From the NCBI RefSeq assembly GCF_003096655.1, contig NZ_QEKQ01000003.1:1-64000 (forward strand): a DNA stretch of 64,000 nucleotides. The letters run 5' to 3'. The stretch comes from Tamilnaduibacter salinus (GTDB taxonomy: Bacteria > Pseudomonadota > Gammaproteobacteria > Pseudomonadales > Oleiphilaceae). This document shows positions 53,758-63,833 of this stretch, one piece after another. The notes beneath the pieces are model-generated. The model made no database searches and was not told where the DNA came from. It saw only the letters and a list, made by a program, of their open reading frames with translations. Both the position numbers and the translations under genes were made by a program. Each line of letters opens with the position of its first letter. Positions within the stretch are counted from its first letter, which is position 1.

Positions 53758-55095
53758 TCACGCCGGTTTCGGAGGATCATCCTTTGGGATCGATGCTTCC
53801 AGCTCCTGTTGACGCTTCTGGGACTTTCTGACGTATTCCTGCCACTGCTGCGCCATGTTCCGGGTGGCGCTGTAGTCCGATGCCCTCTGGAAGGCACTCA
53901 GAGCACCATCGAAGGCGTCCTGGTTGAACAGTGCCAGGCCATTGAGCACATGGGCCATGCCGGGGCTGTCCAGGCCGCCGACCGCGATGGCTTTTTCAGA
54001 GTAGGTTTCAGCGTCTTCCCATCGCCCCAGATCCACGGACACCTGCGCCATCCGGAAGTAGAGGCTGCCGTCGCCAGCCTGCTCGGCGGCCTGCCCCATG
54101 GCCTTGAGGGCGCTGTCGTATTCCTTCGCCAACAGCCAGGCATCCCCCAACTGACGAAGGTTCTGGGTCGATGCGGGCACCTGCCCCTCATCGATGGCCT
54201 TCTCGATCACCCGGGCCGCCCGGAAACTCGCGTCCTGGGACATCAGCAACTGGGCAAAGCTCATGACATTCTGTTCCGAGGTCAGGAAGCCTTTTTCGTA
54301 AGCTGCCTCCTTCACGGCCAGCTGCTTCTCCGGCTGGTCCAGCTCCCCGTAAACGGCCGAGAGTTGCATCAGGTAATCGCGCTTCGGGTAGTGGGCGACG
54401 AGTTTCCCAAGCACGTCTTCCAGACCCTGATAGTTCTCGAGCTGGTAGTAACAGGCCCGCTGCAACAGGTACCAGTTCTCAGGCACGTCACTGGCGCGAC
54501 CGCCCTTGAGCGCCATGGCGCGATCCATCGATTCGAGGGCCTCACGATAGGCCTCGGACTGATAACGCAGCTGCGCCTGCATGATGTACGCGTCAGCCCC
54601 CGGTTCCTCCTTCAGGGCGAACCATTCGTTCAGCGCCTCCCGGGCGCCGCGGTAGTTCTCGAGCACCATGCGGAGCTTGGCGAGGCTGTACCAGGTATCC
54701 TGCTCCAGACTCAGGGGCAGGTTGGGTTGCTCGAGCAGCTTCTCATAGGCGTGTGCGGCTTCCGCCTGATTGTTTTCCTGATAGTGCAGGAAGGCCGTCA
54801 GGTTCCACATCAGGGCCCGTTCATAACTGTTCATGTCCGTGCCGCTGCGGAGGTCCTCCAGTGATTCGAAGGCCTTGGCCATCTGGCCCTGGTTGGCCAG
54901 CTCCCGGATCCGGCTGAAGCGCTTGTAGATGTTCTGGCGCATCGCCGGTGTCCGGCGAACATTGTCGTTGTCAGCCGCCTGGGCCGATACGAGCGGAGAC
55001 GGCATCCCGGTTGTGGACAGCACCGCACCGCCACCCATGTAACAGGCCGCGGTGAGGGCAATGGCTAACGAGGATGTCAGAACACGCTGGGTCAT
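53758..55095 (-). CDS. TPR protein of the TonB2-type system
   Basis: A 445-residue protein with a signal peptide followed by about ten tetratricopeptide-like helix pairs and a Pro/Lys-rich end. I prefer the ATG at 55095 (after GAGGTG) to a GTG at 55104. It is the last gene of the DUF3450-ttpC-exbB-exbD-tonB operon. A similar TPR protein ends the TonB2 clusters of Vibrio. Role: accessory to TonB-dependent transport, probably in the periplasm. Confidence 0.8.
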   Translation of the reverse strand: MTQRVLTSSLAIALTAACYMGGGAVLSTTGMPSPLVSAQAADNDNVRRTPAMRQNIYKRFSRIRELANQGQMAKAFESLEDLRSGTDMNSYERALMWNLTAFLHYQENNQAEAAHAYEKLLEQPNLPLSLEQDTWYSLAKLRMVLENYRGAREALNEWFALKEEPGADAYIMQAQLRYQSEAYREALESMDRAMALKGGRASDVPENWYLLQRACYYQLENYQGLEDVLGKLVAHYPKRDYLMQLSAVYGELDQPEKQLAVKEAAYEKGFLTSEQNVMSFAQLLMSQDASFRAARVIEKAIDEGQVPASTQNLRQLGDAWLLAKEYDSALKAMGQAAEQAGDGSLYFRMAQVSVDLGRWEDAETYSEKAIAVGGLDSPGMAHVLNGLALFNQDAFDGALSAFQRASDYSATRNMAQQWQEYVRKSQKRQQELEASIPKDDPPKPA

Positions 55096-55100
55096 GACGG

Positions 55101-55733
55101 TCACCTCTTTTTATCCAGTTGGAACCGGATGATGTTGCGGACACCCGCCACCTGGGTGGCCTCGCCATTGATCATCTTGGGTCGGTACTTGAACTTCTTT
55201 GCCGCCTCAAGCGCGGCACTGTTGAACAGCTCCGGCGGGTCCGCCTCAACCACGCGTGGGTCTTTGACGGTACCGGAGCGGGTCACGGTGAATTCCACCA
55301 CCACGTACCCCTCGATGCCACGGCGCAATGCCCGGCGGGGGTAATTCGGCTGCACCTTCACGATGGGCAGGTACTCACTGCTGCCACCGCCGGAAATACC
55401 GGCATCCAGATTCAGGCTGGTGTCCATCGCCACCGGCCCGATACTGAGACTCTCTCCGGACACCGCCTGCTGCTGCGCCTGGTTCTGTGGGGTCTGCGGC
55501 TTGGGCGGTTCCTTCTCCGGCTTGGGCGGCTCCGGCTTCTGGCGTTCCTTTTCCTTCACCTGCTCCTGTTGCTGGACGCGGACGAAGTCCACCACAAAGC
55601 GCTCGTCGTCGCCGGACAGCACGCCCTCGCCCGATGCGATCAGTGTCTGCATCAGGAAGAACACGGCGAAGGTGACCACGGTGGCCACCACAAACGCCAG
55701 GGCATAGCGGGAGACGGTCTGAATCGCGGTCAT
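55101..55733 (-). CDS. TonB-family protein (TonB2 type)
   Basis: A 210-residue energy transducer. The N-terminal helix (about residues 10-32) is followed by a Pro/Lys/Glu-rich spacer (QKPEPPKPEKEPPKPQ) and the TonB C-terminal domain (PNYPRRALRRGIEGYVVVEF). Its start overlaps the exbD stop by one base (TAATG). It is shorter than classic TonB, as usual for TonB2 partners of TtpC. Confidence 0.9.
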   Translation of the reverse strand: MTAIQTVSRYALAFVVATVVTFAVFFLMQTLIASGEGVLSGDDERFVVDFVRVQQQEQVKEKERQKPEPPKPEKEPPKPQTPQNQAQQQAVSGESLSIGPVAMDTSLNLDAGISGGGSSEYLPIVKVQPNYPRRALRRGIEGYVVVEFTVTRSGTVKDPRVVEADPPELFNSAALEAAKKFKYRPKMINGEATQVAGVRNIIRFQLDKKR

Positions 55734-56149
55734 TACGGCTCCTGCGCGGCGATGGACACGTTATAGACACCCGCCTCACGGGCAGCATCCATGACGGCGA
55801 CCAGGTAACGCGTCGCCGCTTCCTCATCCGCCTGGATCACCACCGATCCCTGCGGGTTCTCGGCGTGCAGGCGTTCGATGTTCGCCCGGACGGAATTGAG
55901 TTCGACGTTCCGACGGTTGATCCACACGTCGCCATCCGGGTCGATGCCCACCAGGATGTTGGCGCGGTCTTTCGGCTGGGCCGTAGAGGCTTCGGGCCGG
56001 TTCACATCGATGCCCGATTCCTTGACGAAAGAGGCCGTGACGATGAAGAAGATCAGCATGATGAACACCACGTCCAGCATGGGCGTGACGTCGATGCCCT
56101 CCTCTTCCTCGGCCTCGTTGTTGGCAATGGAACGAAACGGTCTACGCAT
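55733..56149 (-). CDS. ExbD-type biopolymer transport protein
   Basis: A 138-residue ExbD family protein: one N-terminal helix containing the proton-channel Asp (IDVTPMLDVVFIMLIFFIV) and a periplasmic domain. It lies 11 bases after the ExbB gene. No strong ribosome-binding site is visible, suggesting coupling to exbB translation. Confidence 0.9.
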   Translation of the reverse strand: MRRPFRSIANNEAEEEEGIDVTPMLDVVFIMLIFFIVTASFVKESGIDVNRPEASTAQPKDRANILVGIDPDGDVWINRRNVELNSVRANIERLHAENPQGSVVIQADEEAATRYLVAVMDAAREAGVYNVSIAAQEP

Positions 56150-56160
56150 GATGATCGGTC

Positions 56161-56691
56161 TCAGTGGTCAAAGGTCAGTTGATCTTCGAGGCGCACCGTT
56201 TTCAGGCGCGCACTGCGCTGCAGAACCGTGATGGCGAACACGCCGGTCAGCGCCCCCACCATGCCGGCCATGGTCGGGATAGTGGCCTTGGAGATGCCGG
56301 AGGCCATGGCCCGGGCACTGCCGGTGCCCATCACGGCCATCACGTCGAACACCTCAATCATGCCGGTCACCGTGCCCAACAGGCCCAGTAACGGGCAGAT
56401 CGCCACCAGCGACTTGATCAGCCCGAGGGACTGGCGCAGGCCCATGGCGGCCTCGGACACCAGATCCTGTCGGACCTGGTGGGCCACCCAGGACTGGCGC
56501 TCGCCGCGAGCCTCCCAGCTCGCCAGAACCCCATCCGCCACCCGACGGTGGCCGATGGTGAAGTACATCAGGCGCTCAAGGATCAACAGCCACATGAAGA
56601 ATATGACCCCCAGAATCACGAGGAGGACATCGCCTCCGCGCTCGAGAAACTGGAGGATCTGTTCAGACGCCTCTATCAGGGCTACGAGCAT
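56161..56691 (-). CDS. ExbB2-type proton channel protein
   Basis: A 176-residue MotA/TolQ/ExbB protein with three helices: an N-terminal helix near residue 20-40, and a pair holding CPLLGLLGTVTGMIEVF and GMVGALTGVFAITVL. The ATG at 56691 has GAGGAG upstream; a longer frame would overlap ttpC. It pairs with the downstream ExbD. Confidence 0.88.
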   Translation of the reverse strand: MLVALIEASEQILQFLERGGDVLLVILGVIFFMWLLILERLMYFTIGHRRVADGVLASWEARGERQSWVAHQVRQDLVSEAAMGLRQSLGLIKSLVAICPLLGLLGTVTGMIEVFDVMAVMGTGSARAMASGISKATIPTMAGMVGALTGVFAITVLQRSARLKTVRLEDQLTFDH

Positions 56692-56704
56692 GCTGGTTCG
56701 CTCC

Positions 56705-58084
56705 TCAGGCAGTCTGTCCCTGCTGTTCGTCGCGCCGCGCAATGATGCCGATCGAGCGCTCCTCAAGGATCTGCAGCAGACGCTTGCTGCGACCGCTCAC
56801 CACCGTGTGCAGGAGCACCGTCGGGATCGCCACTGCCAGGCCCATCACCGTGGTGACCAGTGCCTGGGAGATGCCACCGGCCATCAGCTTGGGATCGCCG
56901 GTACCGAACAGGGTGATGGCCTGAAAGGTATTGATCATGCCGGTGACGGTACCGAGCAGACCCAGCAGCGGGGCCACCACCGCGATGATCTTCAGCAACG
57001 GCAGGAAGCGAGTCAGTTTCGGCGTCTCCCGGGCGATGCTCTCGCCCAGCTTCAGCTCCAGCGTCTCGGTATCCTTGTTGCGATGGTCCTGATAGGTCTG
57101 CATGACGCGCCCCAGCGGATTCTTCGGGCTCGCCTGGTCGGTCCTCGCCTGGCGCTGGACCTTCATGGTCAGCAAACCCAGCGATATCAGTCGCTCCAGG
57201 GCCAGCAGCAGGGCGAACGCGCCGATGCCAATGATGATGTAACCGATCACACCGCCCTGATTGATCCGATCCTTCAGCTCCGGCGCCTGGATCAGCAGGG
57301 ACAGCAGCGACCCGCCGGACGGATCCACCCAGAAGTCGCTCAGCTCACCGGCCGATGCCTGGCTGAAGTCTTCCGCCTGAGCCGTGTAACGGGCCCCCGG
57401 CTGGCGCGGCAGCTGCACCAGCTGGCTCGTCTCCGGCTCCCAGCGCAGGTATTGACCGTCTGAGACGACATTGAAGGTGCCGACGCGTACGACCGACTGT
57501 TCGTTGGTTTCGCCATTGTCCGCCACGACGTTCGCTGGATAACGGGCCACTTCCCCTGAGGCGACCATCTCCTGCTGCATCTCATACCAGAGTCGTTCGA
57601 GCTCGCCGATGGAAGGCAGGCGCGATGAGGAGCCGGCCTTGTCGATCAGCGATTCCAGGAAGTCGACCCGGTCGGTGTACTGGGAGCTGGTCGGAGAGGC
57701 CGCCACGACGCCCTTGAAGTCACTGGCGGTCTGCTGGAGCACACCGAAGAGCTCCTTGAGCGTCCCGAGACGATCATCCAGGCGCGTTTCCAGCTCGGCG
57801 ATCTCGGTTTCGTTGGTCTCGAACCGGCCCTCAAGCGTTTCGGTCTGCGCTTCGAGTTCCGCCAGCCGGGCCTGACGCTGCTCCAGCATCTGATCCTGCT
57901 CGTTGCGCTGCTCGATGAACCGGTTGATCCGCTCGCGCTGCTCACGGGCATCCTGAACCATGCCCTGCTCGACCAGTTGCAACAGCTCCCGAAGCTGCGT
58001 CTCACGGGACCCGTCGCCGCTCTGTGCCTGAACGGTCAGCGGCAGCAACAACAGGACGATCACCATCCACATGCGTCGCATCAT
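56705..58084 (-). CDS. TtpC-type MotA/TolQ/ExbB protein
   Basis: A 459-residue protein with a signal-like N-terminus, a long coiled coil (about residues 25-140), a periplasmic domain and a C-terminal ExbB-like channel (APLLGLLGTVTGMINTF). This fusion layout is that of TtpC, required with ExbB2/ExbD2/TonB2 in Vibrio. The ATG at 58084 overlaps the DUF3450 stop by four bases. Confidence 0.87.
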   Translation of the reverse strand: MMRRMWMVIVLLLLPLTVQAQSGDGSRETQLRELLQLVEQGMVQDAREQRERINRFIEQRNEQDQMLEQRQARLAELEAQTETLEGRFETNETEIAELETRLDDRLGTLKELFGVLQQTASDFKGVVAASPTSSQYTDRVDFLESLIDKAGSSSRLPSIGELERLWYEMQQEMVASGEVARYPANVVADNGETNEQSVVRVGTFNVVSDGQYLRWEPETSQLVQLPRQPGARYTAQAEDFSQASAGELSDFWVDPSGGSLLSLLIQAPELKDRINQGGVIGYIIIGIGAFALLLALERLISLGLLTMKVQRQARTDQASPKNPLGRVMQTYQDHRNKDTETLELKLGESIARETPKLTRFLPLLKIIAVVAPLLGLLGTVTGMINTFQAITLFGTGDPKLMAGGISQALVTTVMGLAVAIPTVLLHTVVSGRSKRLLQILEERSIGIIARRDEQQGQTA

Positions 58085-58875
58085 TGGGTCTCCTCCGGGG
58101 TGTTCAGCGGCAGAGAGATCAGGCTCGGTGCGGCCTGCTCGCGCGCGATGCGCAGGCCTTCGCTGATCTGACTGTTGTAGGTGGCGGGCAGGGTCTCCCA
58201 CTGCTCGCTGTTCGGGTTCCAGACGCCGGTTTCGGTATCATCCAGCGTCTGATAGAGCAGGGCGATACGGCCGATGCGCAGAAAATCCACCTCGCGGGGC
58301 TGATCGCCGCTGGCGAGCGAACCACGGTAGGCTTCGATGGTGCGTCCGTAGTCCACCTCGGTCTGGTAGGCCTCCAGCACGTTGCGGAACTTCTCCGCCA
58401 CGGACACATCGGAGCGCCCCATCATGTCCTGCAGACGGGCAATCCGCTTTTCACGTTCTTTCTGGAGGAAGGGCTTGTCGAGGGACACGAACCGCTCCAG
58501 CCCTTTGATCATCTTGAGCATCAGCGGCGTGATCTGGCGCTCAATCTGCGTCACACGATCAATGGATTCGTTGAGGTCCGTCTTCTCCGCGTCCTGGCTG
58601 CTGACCTGACTCTGGAGCTGATCCAGATACACTTCGAGGCCTTCGATCTCCTTGTTGACCTCGCGATAGCGCTCGACCTTGTCGCGGATGGCCTCATCCA
58701 GCTCATTGATGCGCTGCTGGAAGGCCTGATTCTTCTCCAGGCGGTCCACACCGGCGTTGACGACATCGTCGACACCGGGGTCCTGGGCGCTGGCGGTGAC
58801 CGGGGCGCAAAGAAGGGCACCACAGATCGCCAGCGACAGGCCGTACCGCCGGTAACGACTGCTCGGACTGGGCAT
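58081..58875 (-). CDS. DUF3450 periplasmic protein
   Basis: A 264-residue protein with a signal peptide (cleavage near ASA-QD) and an extended coiled coil (about residues 45-130), ending with an NSEQWETLPATYNSQI segment typical of DUF3450. Members sit in TonB2-type operons. It is the first gene of the energy-transduction operon. GAGAGGAG precedes the ATG. Confidence 0.85.
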   Translation of the reverse strand: MPSPSSRYRRYGLSLAICGALLCAPVTASAQDPGVDDVVNAGVDRLEKNQAFQQRINELDEAIRDKVERYREVNKEIEGLEVYLDQLQSQVSSQDAEKTDLNESIDRVTQIERQITPLMLKMIKGLERFVSLDKPFLQKEREKRIARLQDMMGRSDVSVAEKFRNVLEAYQTEVDYGRTIEAYRGSLASGDQPREVDFLRIGRIALLYQTLDDTETGVWNPNSEQWETLPATYNSQISEGLRIAREQAAPSLISLPLNTPEETQ

Positions 58876-58985
58876 GAAAACTCCTCTCGACTCTCTATTA
58901 GGGGCGTTCCAGATCGTTGGAGGGGCAGATTGGCAGGGAAAGATGTCAGCGACGTGACGGCGGGCTTACAGCTGGATGACAGAAC

Positions 58986-59012
58986 GAAAAAACCCGCCAG
59001 TCCCTGGCGGGT
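58986..59012 (-). terminator. Terminator after the TonB-system lipoprotein
   Basis: CCCGCCAG and CTGGCGGG pair around TCC (58993-59012). On the minus strand a T-tract follows (58986-58992). It separates the receptor-lipoprotein unit from the DUF3450 operon, so the latter must have a promoter in 58876-58985 or depend on read-through. Confidence 0.85.
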
Positions 59013-59103
59013 ATAAAAGACTCAACTCAGTGCGCATCCGGGTTTGATGGGTGGTGATCGGGGGCTCCGGCCAACCCGGAAGGCCGTCACCCCCGGATGG
59101 CTC

Positions 59104-60513
59104 TTACAGAGTGCCTTCCAGCGTCCAGCCTTCGTACCAGAACGGGGCTGAGGCGTTTGGATCGACCGCGCCAAGGTAATTCGTGTTGGTCAGGGACGTG
59201 TCGTCGACGACGGCCGTTGCCTTGATGTCCGTTGTTGTCTGGCCCAGCTGAGCGTCAGCGGCCTGCGAGGCATAGTTGCCGTCCAGCAGCGGATCGAAGT
59301 TGGAGATGGTTGAGGCGTTCACGAGTTCAACCGCGAACTCGCCCTGCGTGCCTTCACCGCCATCCTGCGTGGTGTCGTCCGTGCAGTTGAAGCCGACTTT
59401 GTTGTAAAGCAGATCGCCGTTGGTGATCTCATTGTTCTGGCCGTCCACATCGAGGCACGCGTCATCGCCCGTGTAGATCGAGTTGTGAACGAAACCACCC
59501 GTGCCTTCACGGTGCTTGGCGCTGGCATCGGCACCGGACGCACCAATGATGGTCACGTTGCCCAGCGTCGGCTGTGAGCGCGGTGTGGCGTCGGCGTTGT
59601 CACCGAAGTTGTCGGTCTCCATGCCATAGCCGCTTTCAGCGACCCTGGTCACCAGCGCGTACTGGACATTACCGCGGAAGCCGAGGTCCCAGTCGATGCT
59701 GTCGTCGAGGTTTTCGGTGAGGACGAGGTTGTTCACCTGCGCCGCACCGCCGAAGAACTCGATACCGTCGTCCTGGTTGCCGTGCACCTGAACGTGGTCG
59801 ATCGTGGTTTCGTGCCCGACTGCGAACAGGCTCAGACCGTTAATCTCCTCGCCTGGGGCGATTTCAAAGCCGCCCTCGGCGATGCGGACGTATTGGATCG
59901 TGCCGCTGTTGTCCGCGTCGTCATTCCCCGCGTAAAAGCCAAGCCCGGCTTCGGCGTCCACGTTGATCGGGCCGCTGCCCTGGTTCTGGTTCGTTTGGGC
60001 GAAGCCCTGAACCACAACGCCGCCCCACTCGCCAGAGCCGTCGATGCCCTCATCCACGGAGGAGAACGTGATCGGGTTGCTTTCGGTCCCGGCGGCGTCA
60101 AGCGTGGCGCCACGCGTGACGACAACGTAGCCGCCGACGTCTGAGCGGATGTCTGTGCCCGGCTCAATCGTCAGTGTGACGTCGGAGGCATCGCCCGGCG
60201 CCGCCAGCTCGACGTTACCGTCACCAACCAGAATCTGGCCCACAAACTGCCAGGTGATGTCGCTGGTCAGGGTCCGGTCCTGAGTGATGTCGTCGCGGAT
60301 CTGGCAGACGCCCAGACCCTGGGTCACGGCCGGTGTGGTCCAGCTCGGGCAGTTATCCGGCGCTGCAGCGTTATTGGAACCACCGCCGCCGGTGGCACCG
60401 CCGCTGCCGTTGCCGCCGAGGTCCACGTTGACGTCATCGCCGCCGTTACAGCCCGCGAGCAGGGCCGCTGAGCCGGCCAGGGCGATTGCGGTAATCAGTT
60501 TTTTCTGTTTCAT
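59104..60513 (-). CDS. Large Gly/Asp-rich lipoprotein, likely beta-helical
   Basis: A 469-residue protein with a lipoprotein signal (LLAGC), a Gly-rich linker (residues about 35-55) and a long region of repeated short strands (GGYVVVTRGATLDAAG; GSGEWGGVVVQGFAQ; TIDHVQVHGNQDDGIEFFGG) with the look of a right-handed beta-helix. Asp and Asn are abundant, typical of halophile surface proteins. GAGGAG precedes the ATG at 60513. It follows the TonB receptor directly and probably acts with it at the cell surface. Confidence 0.75.
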   Translation of the reverse strand: MKQKKLITAIALAGSAALLAGCNGGDDVNVDLGGNGSGGATGGGGSNNAAAPDNCPSWTTPAVTQGLGVCQIRDDITQDRTLTSDITWQFVGQILVGDGNVELAAPGDASDVTLTIEPGTDIRSDVGGYVVVTRGATLDAAGTESNPITFSSVDEGIDGSGEWGGVVVQGFAQTNQNQGSGPINVDAEAGLGFYAGNDDADNSGTIQYVRIAEGGFEIAPGEEINGLSLFAVGHETTIDHVQVHGNQDDGIEFFGGAAQVNNLVLTENLDDSIDWDLGFRGNVQYALVTRVAESGYGMETDNFGDNADATPRSQPTLGNVTIIGASGADASAKHREGTGGFVHNSIYTGDDACLDVDGQNNEITNGDLLYNKVGFNCTDDTTQDGGEGTQGEFAVELVNASTISNFDPLLDGNYASQAADAQLGQTTTDIKATAVVDDTSLTNTNYLGAVDPNASAPFWYEGWTLEGTL

Positions 60514-60576
60514 GATTGCTCCTCGCATGATTGCGGTGTCGTTCGATGGGTTACAGGTTGCGTTGGGTTTGCTCAT

Positions 60577-63500
60577 TCAGAAGGTCCAGTCAGCACCAAC
60601 CGAGACGGACACGCCCGGGTAGTAGCTGAAGTAGGTTTCCCCGCCCTGGGTGAACTCTTTCTCTGCGTCCAGCAGGTTCTCCACCTTCAGGTTCATGACC
60701 AGATCGGCCGTGAAGGTCTTCTCGTAGGTCAGGTCGACCTGGTTCATGGGTTCTTCGATGACTTTGGGGAGTGCGCCACGGCCCGCGTCCTCAATGCTTT
60801 CACCGTTGCGATTGAACAGCAGGGTGACTTTCTGGCCGCTGTCGAGGTGGTCGTAACCGGTGGCCAGGTTGAAGGTATAGTCCGCCTGACCCTGCAGCTT
60901 GCGGGTCCGGCTGCTTTCGGAGGTGCCCTCCGGCAACGTGACTTCTGAGTCGATCAGGGCGCCGTTCACCTGAACGAAGACGGTCTGGCTGAAGCTGTCG
61001 TCCAGGGCGAACTCCTTGCGGACGTCCACTTCAATGCCCTGAATCTCGCCGGACTCGGCGTTGTCGTAGCTGCGCACACCGCCGCCAGAGCCACCGCTCG
61101 GAATCAGCACCCGCTCGATCGGTGCGGTGATGTCCTTGTAGAAGGCGCCCACCGTAAGCGTTTCGGTCGACGACAGGTAGTACTCCCAGCGCAGGTCGAA
61201 GTTGTCGATCTCGGCGATCTCCAGATCCGGATTACCGCGCACGGTGAAGCCGAACACCGGATCGAAGAAGGTGGCGTTGGCCGTTTCCTTGAAGTCCGGA
61301 CGTGACACGGTCTGGCTGTATCCGGCCCGGATCTGCATGTCCGGGTTCATGTACCAGGTGCCGTTCAGCGAGGGCAGGACGTCAGTCTGATCGAAGCCGC
61401 CCTCGACCGGGTCTTCACTGTTGTCGAAGGTGTTGACGGTCTGCTCGGCCTGCTCCACCCGGGCACCAGCCACGACGCGGAAGTCGGCGCCGATGTCGGA
61501 ATCCGCCATCAGGTAACCGGCATTCAGGTCCAGGCTGGCGTCATAGCGGTCCGAAGGCGCCGTGTTGTTGCGCAGGGTGAAGGCGTCGGGACCGATGTTC
61601 CCCGGGGAGAGCACCTCGTTGGCGTTTGGCGTCGGGTCCTGGTTGATCACCGCGCCCTCGTCACTGATCGAACCCAGGTAGTCGTAGCTGAAGCGGGCCG
61701 TTTCGGAATCCCGGTCCCGGCGGATGATCTGGACGCCGCCTTTCAGGTCGGTCGGCATCATGCTGTCCTGGGCGACCGGCAGCGTCAGGTCGGCGCTGAG
61801 GTCGTTGTTCTCGTCCGTCAGGTCCGCGTAGCGGCGCTCGAAACCGGAATCGTTGAACACCAGGGCGTCGGAGGTCGACTTGTCGTCGTCAAACCGCACG
61901 GTGCGACGATCCGGCGCGTAGCGGTCCGCCTGGGAGTAGGTGTACTGCCATTCCGCCTTGAGGTTTCGGGCGCTCGGGAAGTAATGCTCGCCGGCAAACT
62001 GCTGGGAGAAGAACTGGCGCTCTTCGTAGTCGAACGTGTACTCCTTGATCTCAAGCCCGTTCTCACCGCCGACGCCTTCCTCGACGCGGGCGCTGTTCTC
62101 AGTCTTGCGCGAGACCAGCGTGGTCGCTTCCAGCGTGTGGTCCAGACCCAGCTCGGCTCCCAGGGTCACCATCCCGCCGATCTCGACGTTGCGCTCCGCT
62201 TCAAAGAAGGTGAAGTCGTCATTCTGGTTCAGCGAGCCACCGACGAACTTGTAGGTGTTCTGCTCACCCTCGTCTTTCACGTCCCAGCCACTTTTGTAGG
62301 TGGCCGCGGCGTAGATGCCGTAAAGGTTCTCGCCACGCTCAAAACTGGTGCCGCCGCTGAGGCCGAACTTGCCATCGGGGTAGGCTGTTGAGGTCTCCGG
62401 CGCGAGCGTTGGCTCGAACAACTGGCCCATCAGCTCCACCAGCGCGGGCGGGAACCCGTTCGTGGCGCTCGGATCCACCCGACCGAAGGCGGTGGCGCCA
62501 TCGACCAGCGCCGGCAGTTCGCGGGTGCCATCATCGAAACCGAAGGCATCGAAGTCGCCATCGGCCGGATCGGTGATCACATCGTCACCCGTGATTCGGG
62601 TATTGCCGCCCAGTGAACCGGAGATCTTGAAGAACGGCTCATCCGGAAAGGACCGGGTCTGCAGCTGGACGTTACCGGCGGAGCTGTCACCGGGCATGTC
62701 CGGTGTGAAGGCCTTGCGGACTTCCACCTGATCCAGGACACCGGCCGGGAACAGATCCAGCGGCGTGGTGCGGCGGCTGGGGTCGGTGCTCGGCAGGGAG
62801 GCGCCGTTCAGTGTGGTGGTGTTGTAGCGTCCGCCCAGGCCGCGAACGAACACGAATTTGCCGTCGGACACATTCACACCGACGCTGCGCTTCACCGCCT
62901 CCGCGGCGTTGCTGTCACCAAAGCGGGCGAGCTGTTCCGTGCCAATGACGTCCAGAACCGACTCGGCCGAGCGCTGCTGCTCGGAGGCGGTGTCCGGAAT
63001 GTAACTGCCGGTGGCGACGACTTCCTCGACCGCACCACCATCACCGCTCAGGCTCATGGTGTAGCGCGCTTCACGGGTCACGTTGGCAACAACCCGCACC
63101 GAATCGATGGTCCGGTTACCGTATTCCGGGTGCGCCATCTGCAGCTCGTACTGACCGCGCGGCAACTCCAGCTGGAAACGGCCCTGGGCGTTCGTCGTGG
63201 CGGCATAGTCACTGCCCGGCACAGAAACCCGGGCGCCACTGATGACGGCACCGGTTTCCTGAGAGGAGACCGTCCCGGCCAGCAGGCCGACCGCCTCACC
63301 CTCGCGTTCGCTCAGGTTTTCCCGCGCGTTATAGGTCTCCACCGCAACCTGGGGTGTCTCGCCATCGTCCGTTGGCAGGGTCACGGACACATCGGCGTTC
63401 TGGCCCGCGCCGCTGGAAAAACGGAACTGATGCAGCGTGCTGCCCCCCTGCTCCAGCACTACCCGGTGTTGACCCTGAACCAGTTCGAATGTGGCCGATC

Positions 63501-63666
63501 CGTCGGCTCCGGTGGTTTTCGTGGCCTCCCCGTCCAGGCGAACCTGAACATCGGCCACAGGCGACGTGTTCTGAAACACGTACAACAGCAACTCACTGGC
63601 GGCTGCACTCTGGGAGAGCAGCATCAGCGCCAGCAAACTCCAGAGACCTGGCGTTGGCTTCCTCAT
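60577..63666 (-). CDS. TonB-dependent receptor with carboxypeptidase-regulatory-like domain
   Basis: A 1029-residue outer-membrane receptor. After a signal peptide come two Ig-like or carboxypeptidase-regulatory-like domains (about residues 25-85 and 125-205), the plug (SVLDVIGTEQLARFGDSNAAEAVKR in part, then FVRGLGGRYNTTTLNGASLP in part) and a C-terminal barrel ending VSVGADWTF. Substrate unknown. Pho-box-like repeats lie 168-196 bases upstream. It forms a unit with the lipoprotein. Confidence 0.88.
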   Translation of the reverse strand: MRKPTPGLWSLLALMLLSQSAAASELLLYVFQNTSPVADVQVRLDGEATKTTGADGSATFELVQGQHRVVLEQGGSTLHQFRFSSGAGQNADVSVTLPTDDGETPQVAVETYNARENLSEREGEAVGLLAGTVSSQETGAVISGARVSVPGSDYAATTNAQGRFQLELPRGQYELQMAHPEYGNRTIDSVRVVANVTREARYTMSLSGDGGAVEEVVATGSYIPDTASEQQRSAESVLDVIGTEQLARFGDSNAAEAVKRSVGVNVSDGKFVFVRGLGGRYNTTTLNGASLPSTDPSRRTTPLDLFPAGVLDQVEVRKAFTPDMPGDSSAGNVQLQTRSFPDEPFFKISGSLGGNTRITGDDVITDPADGDFDAFGFDDGTRELPALVDGATAFGRVDPSATNGFPPALVELMGQLFEPTLAPETSTAYPDGKFGLSGGTSFERGENLYGIYAAATYKSGWDVKDEGEQNTYKFVGGSLNQNDDFTFFEAERNVEIGGMVTLGAELGLDHTLEATTLVSRKTENSARVEEGVGGENGLEIKEYTFDYEERQFFSQQFAGEHYFPSARNLKAEWQYTYSQADRYAPDRRTVRFDDDKSTSDALVFNDSGFERRYADLTDENNDLSADLTLPVAQDSMMPTDLKGGVQIIRRDRDSETARFSYDYLGSISDEGAVINQDPTPNANEVLSPGNIGPDAFTLRNNTAPSDRYDASLDLNAGYLMADSDIGADFRVVAGARVEQAEQTVNTFDNSEDPVEGGFDQTDVLPSLNGTWYMNPDMQIRAGYSQTVSRPDFKETANATFFDPVFGFTVRGNPDLEIAEIDNFDLRWEYYLSSTETLTVGAFYKDITAPIERVLIPSGGSGGGVRSYDNAESGEIQGIEVDVRKEFALDDSFSQTVFVQVNGALIDSEVTLPEGTSESSRTRKLQGQADYTFNLATGYDHLDSGQKVTLLFNRNGESIEDAGRGALPKVIEEPMNQVDLTYEKTFTADLVMNLKVENLLDAEKEFTQGGETYFSYYPGVSVSVGADWTF

Positions 63667-63833
63667 TTCGCACCCTTATCTGTCGTGGTTTTGGCGACTC
63701 CGCAGCCTTAGCCCCTCCGCACCCGGTTTGACGCGCCGGATGCATCGGACGGAATTCGCCCTGAAAGACATTGACTTGCGGAGGAGGTTAGGGAGCGCAG
63801 ATGACGGAAGGGTTACTGACAGTTTAAGAATAC

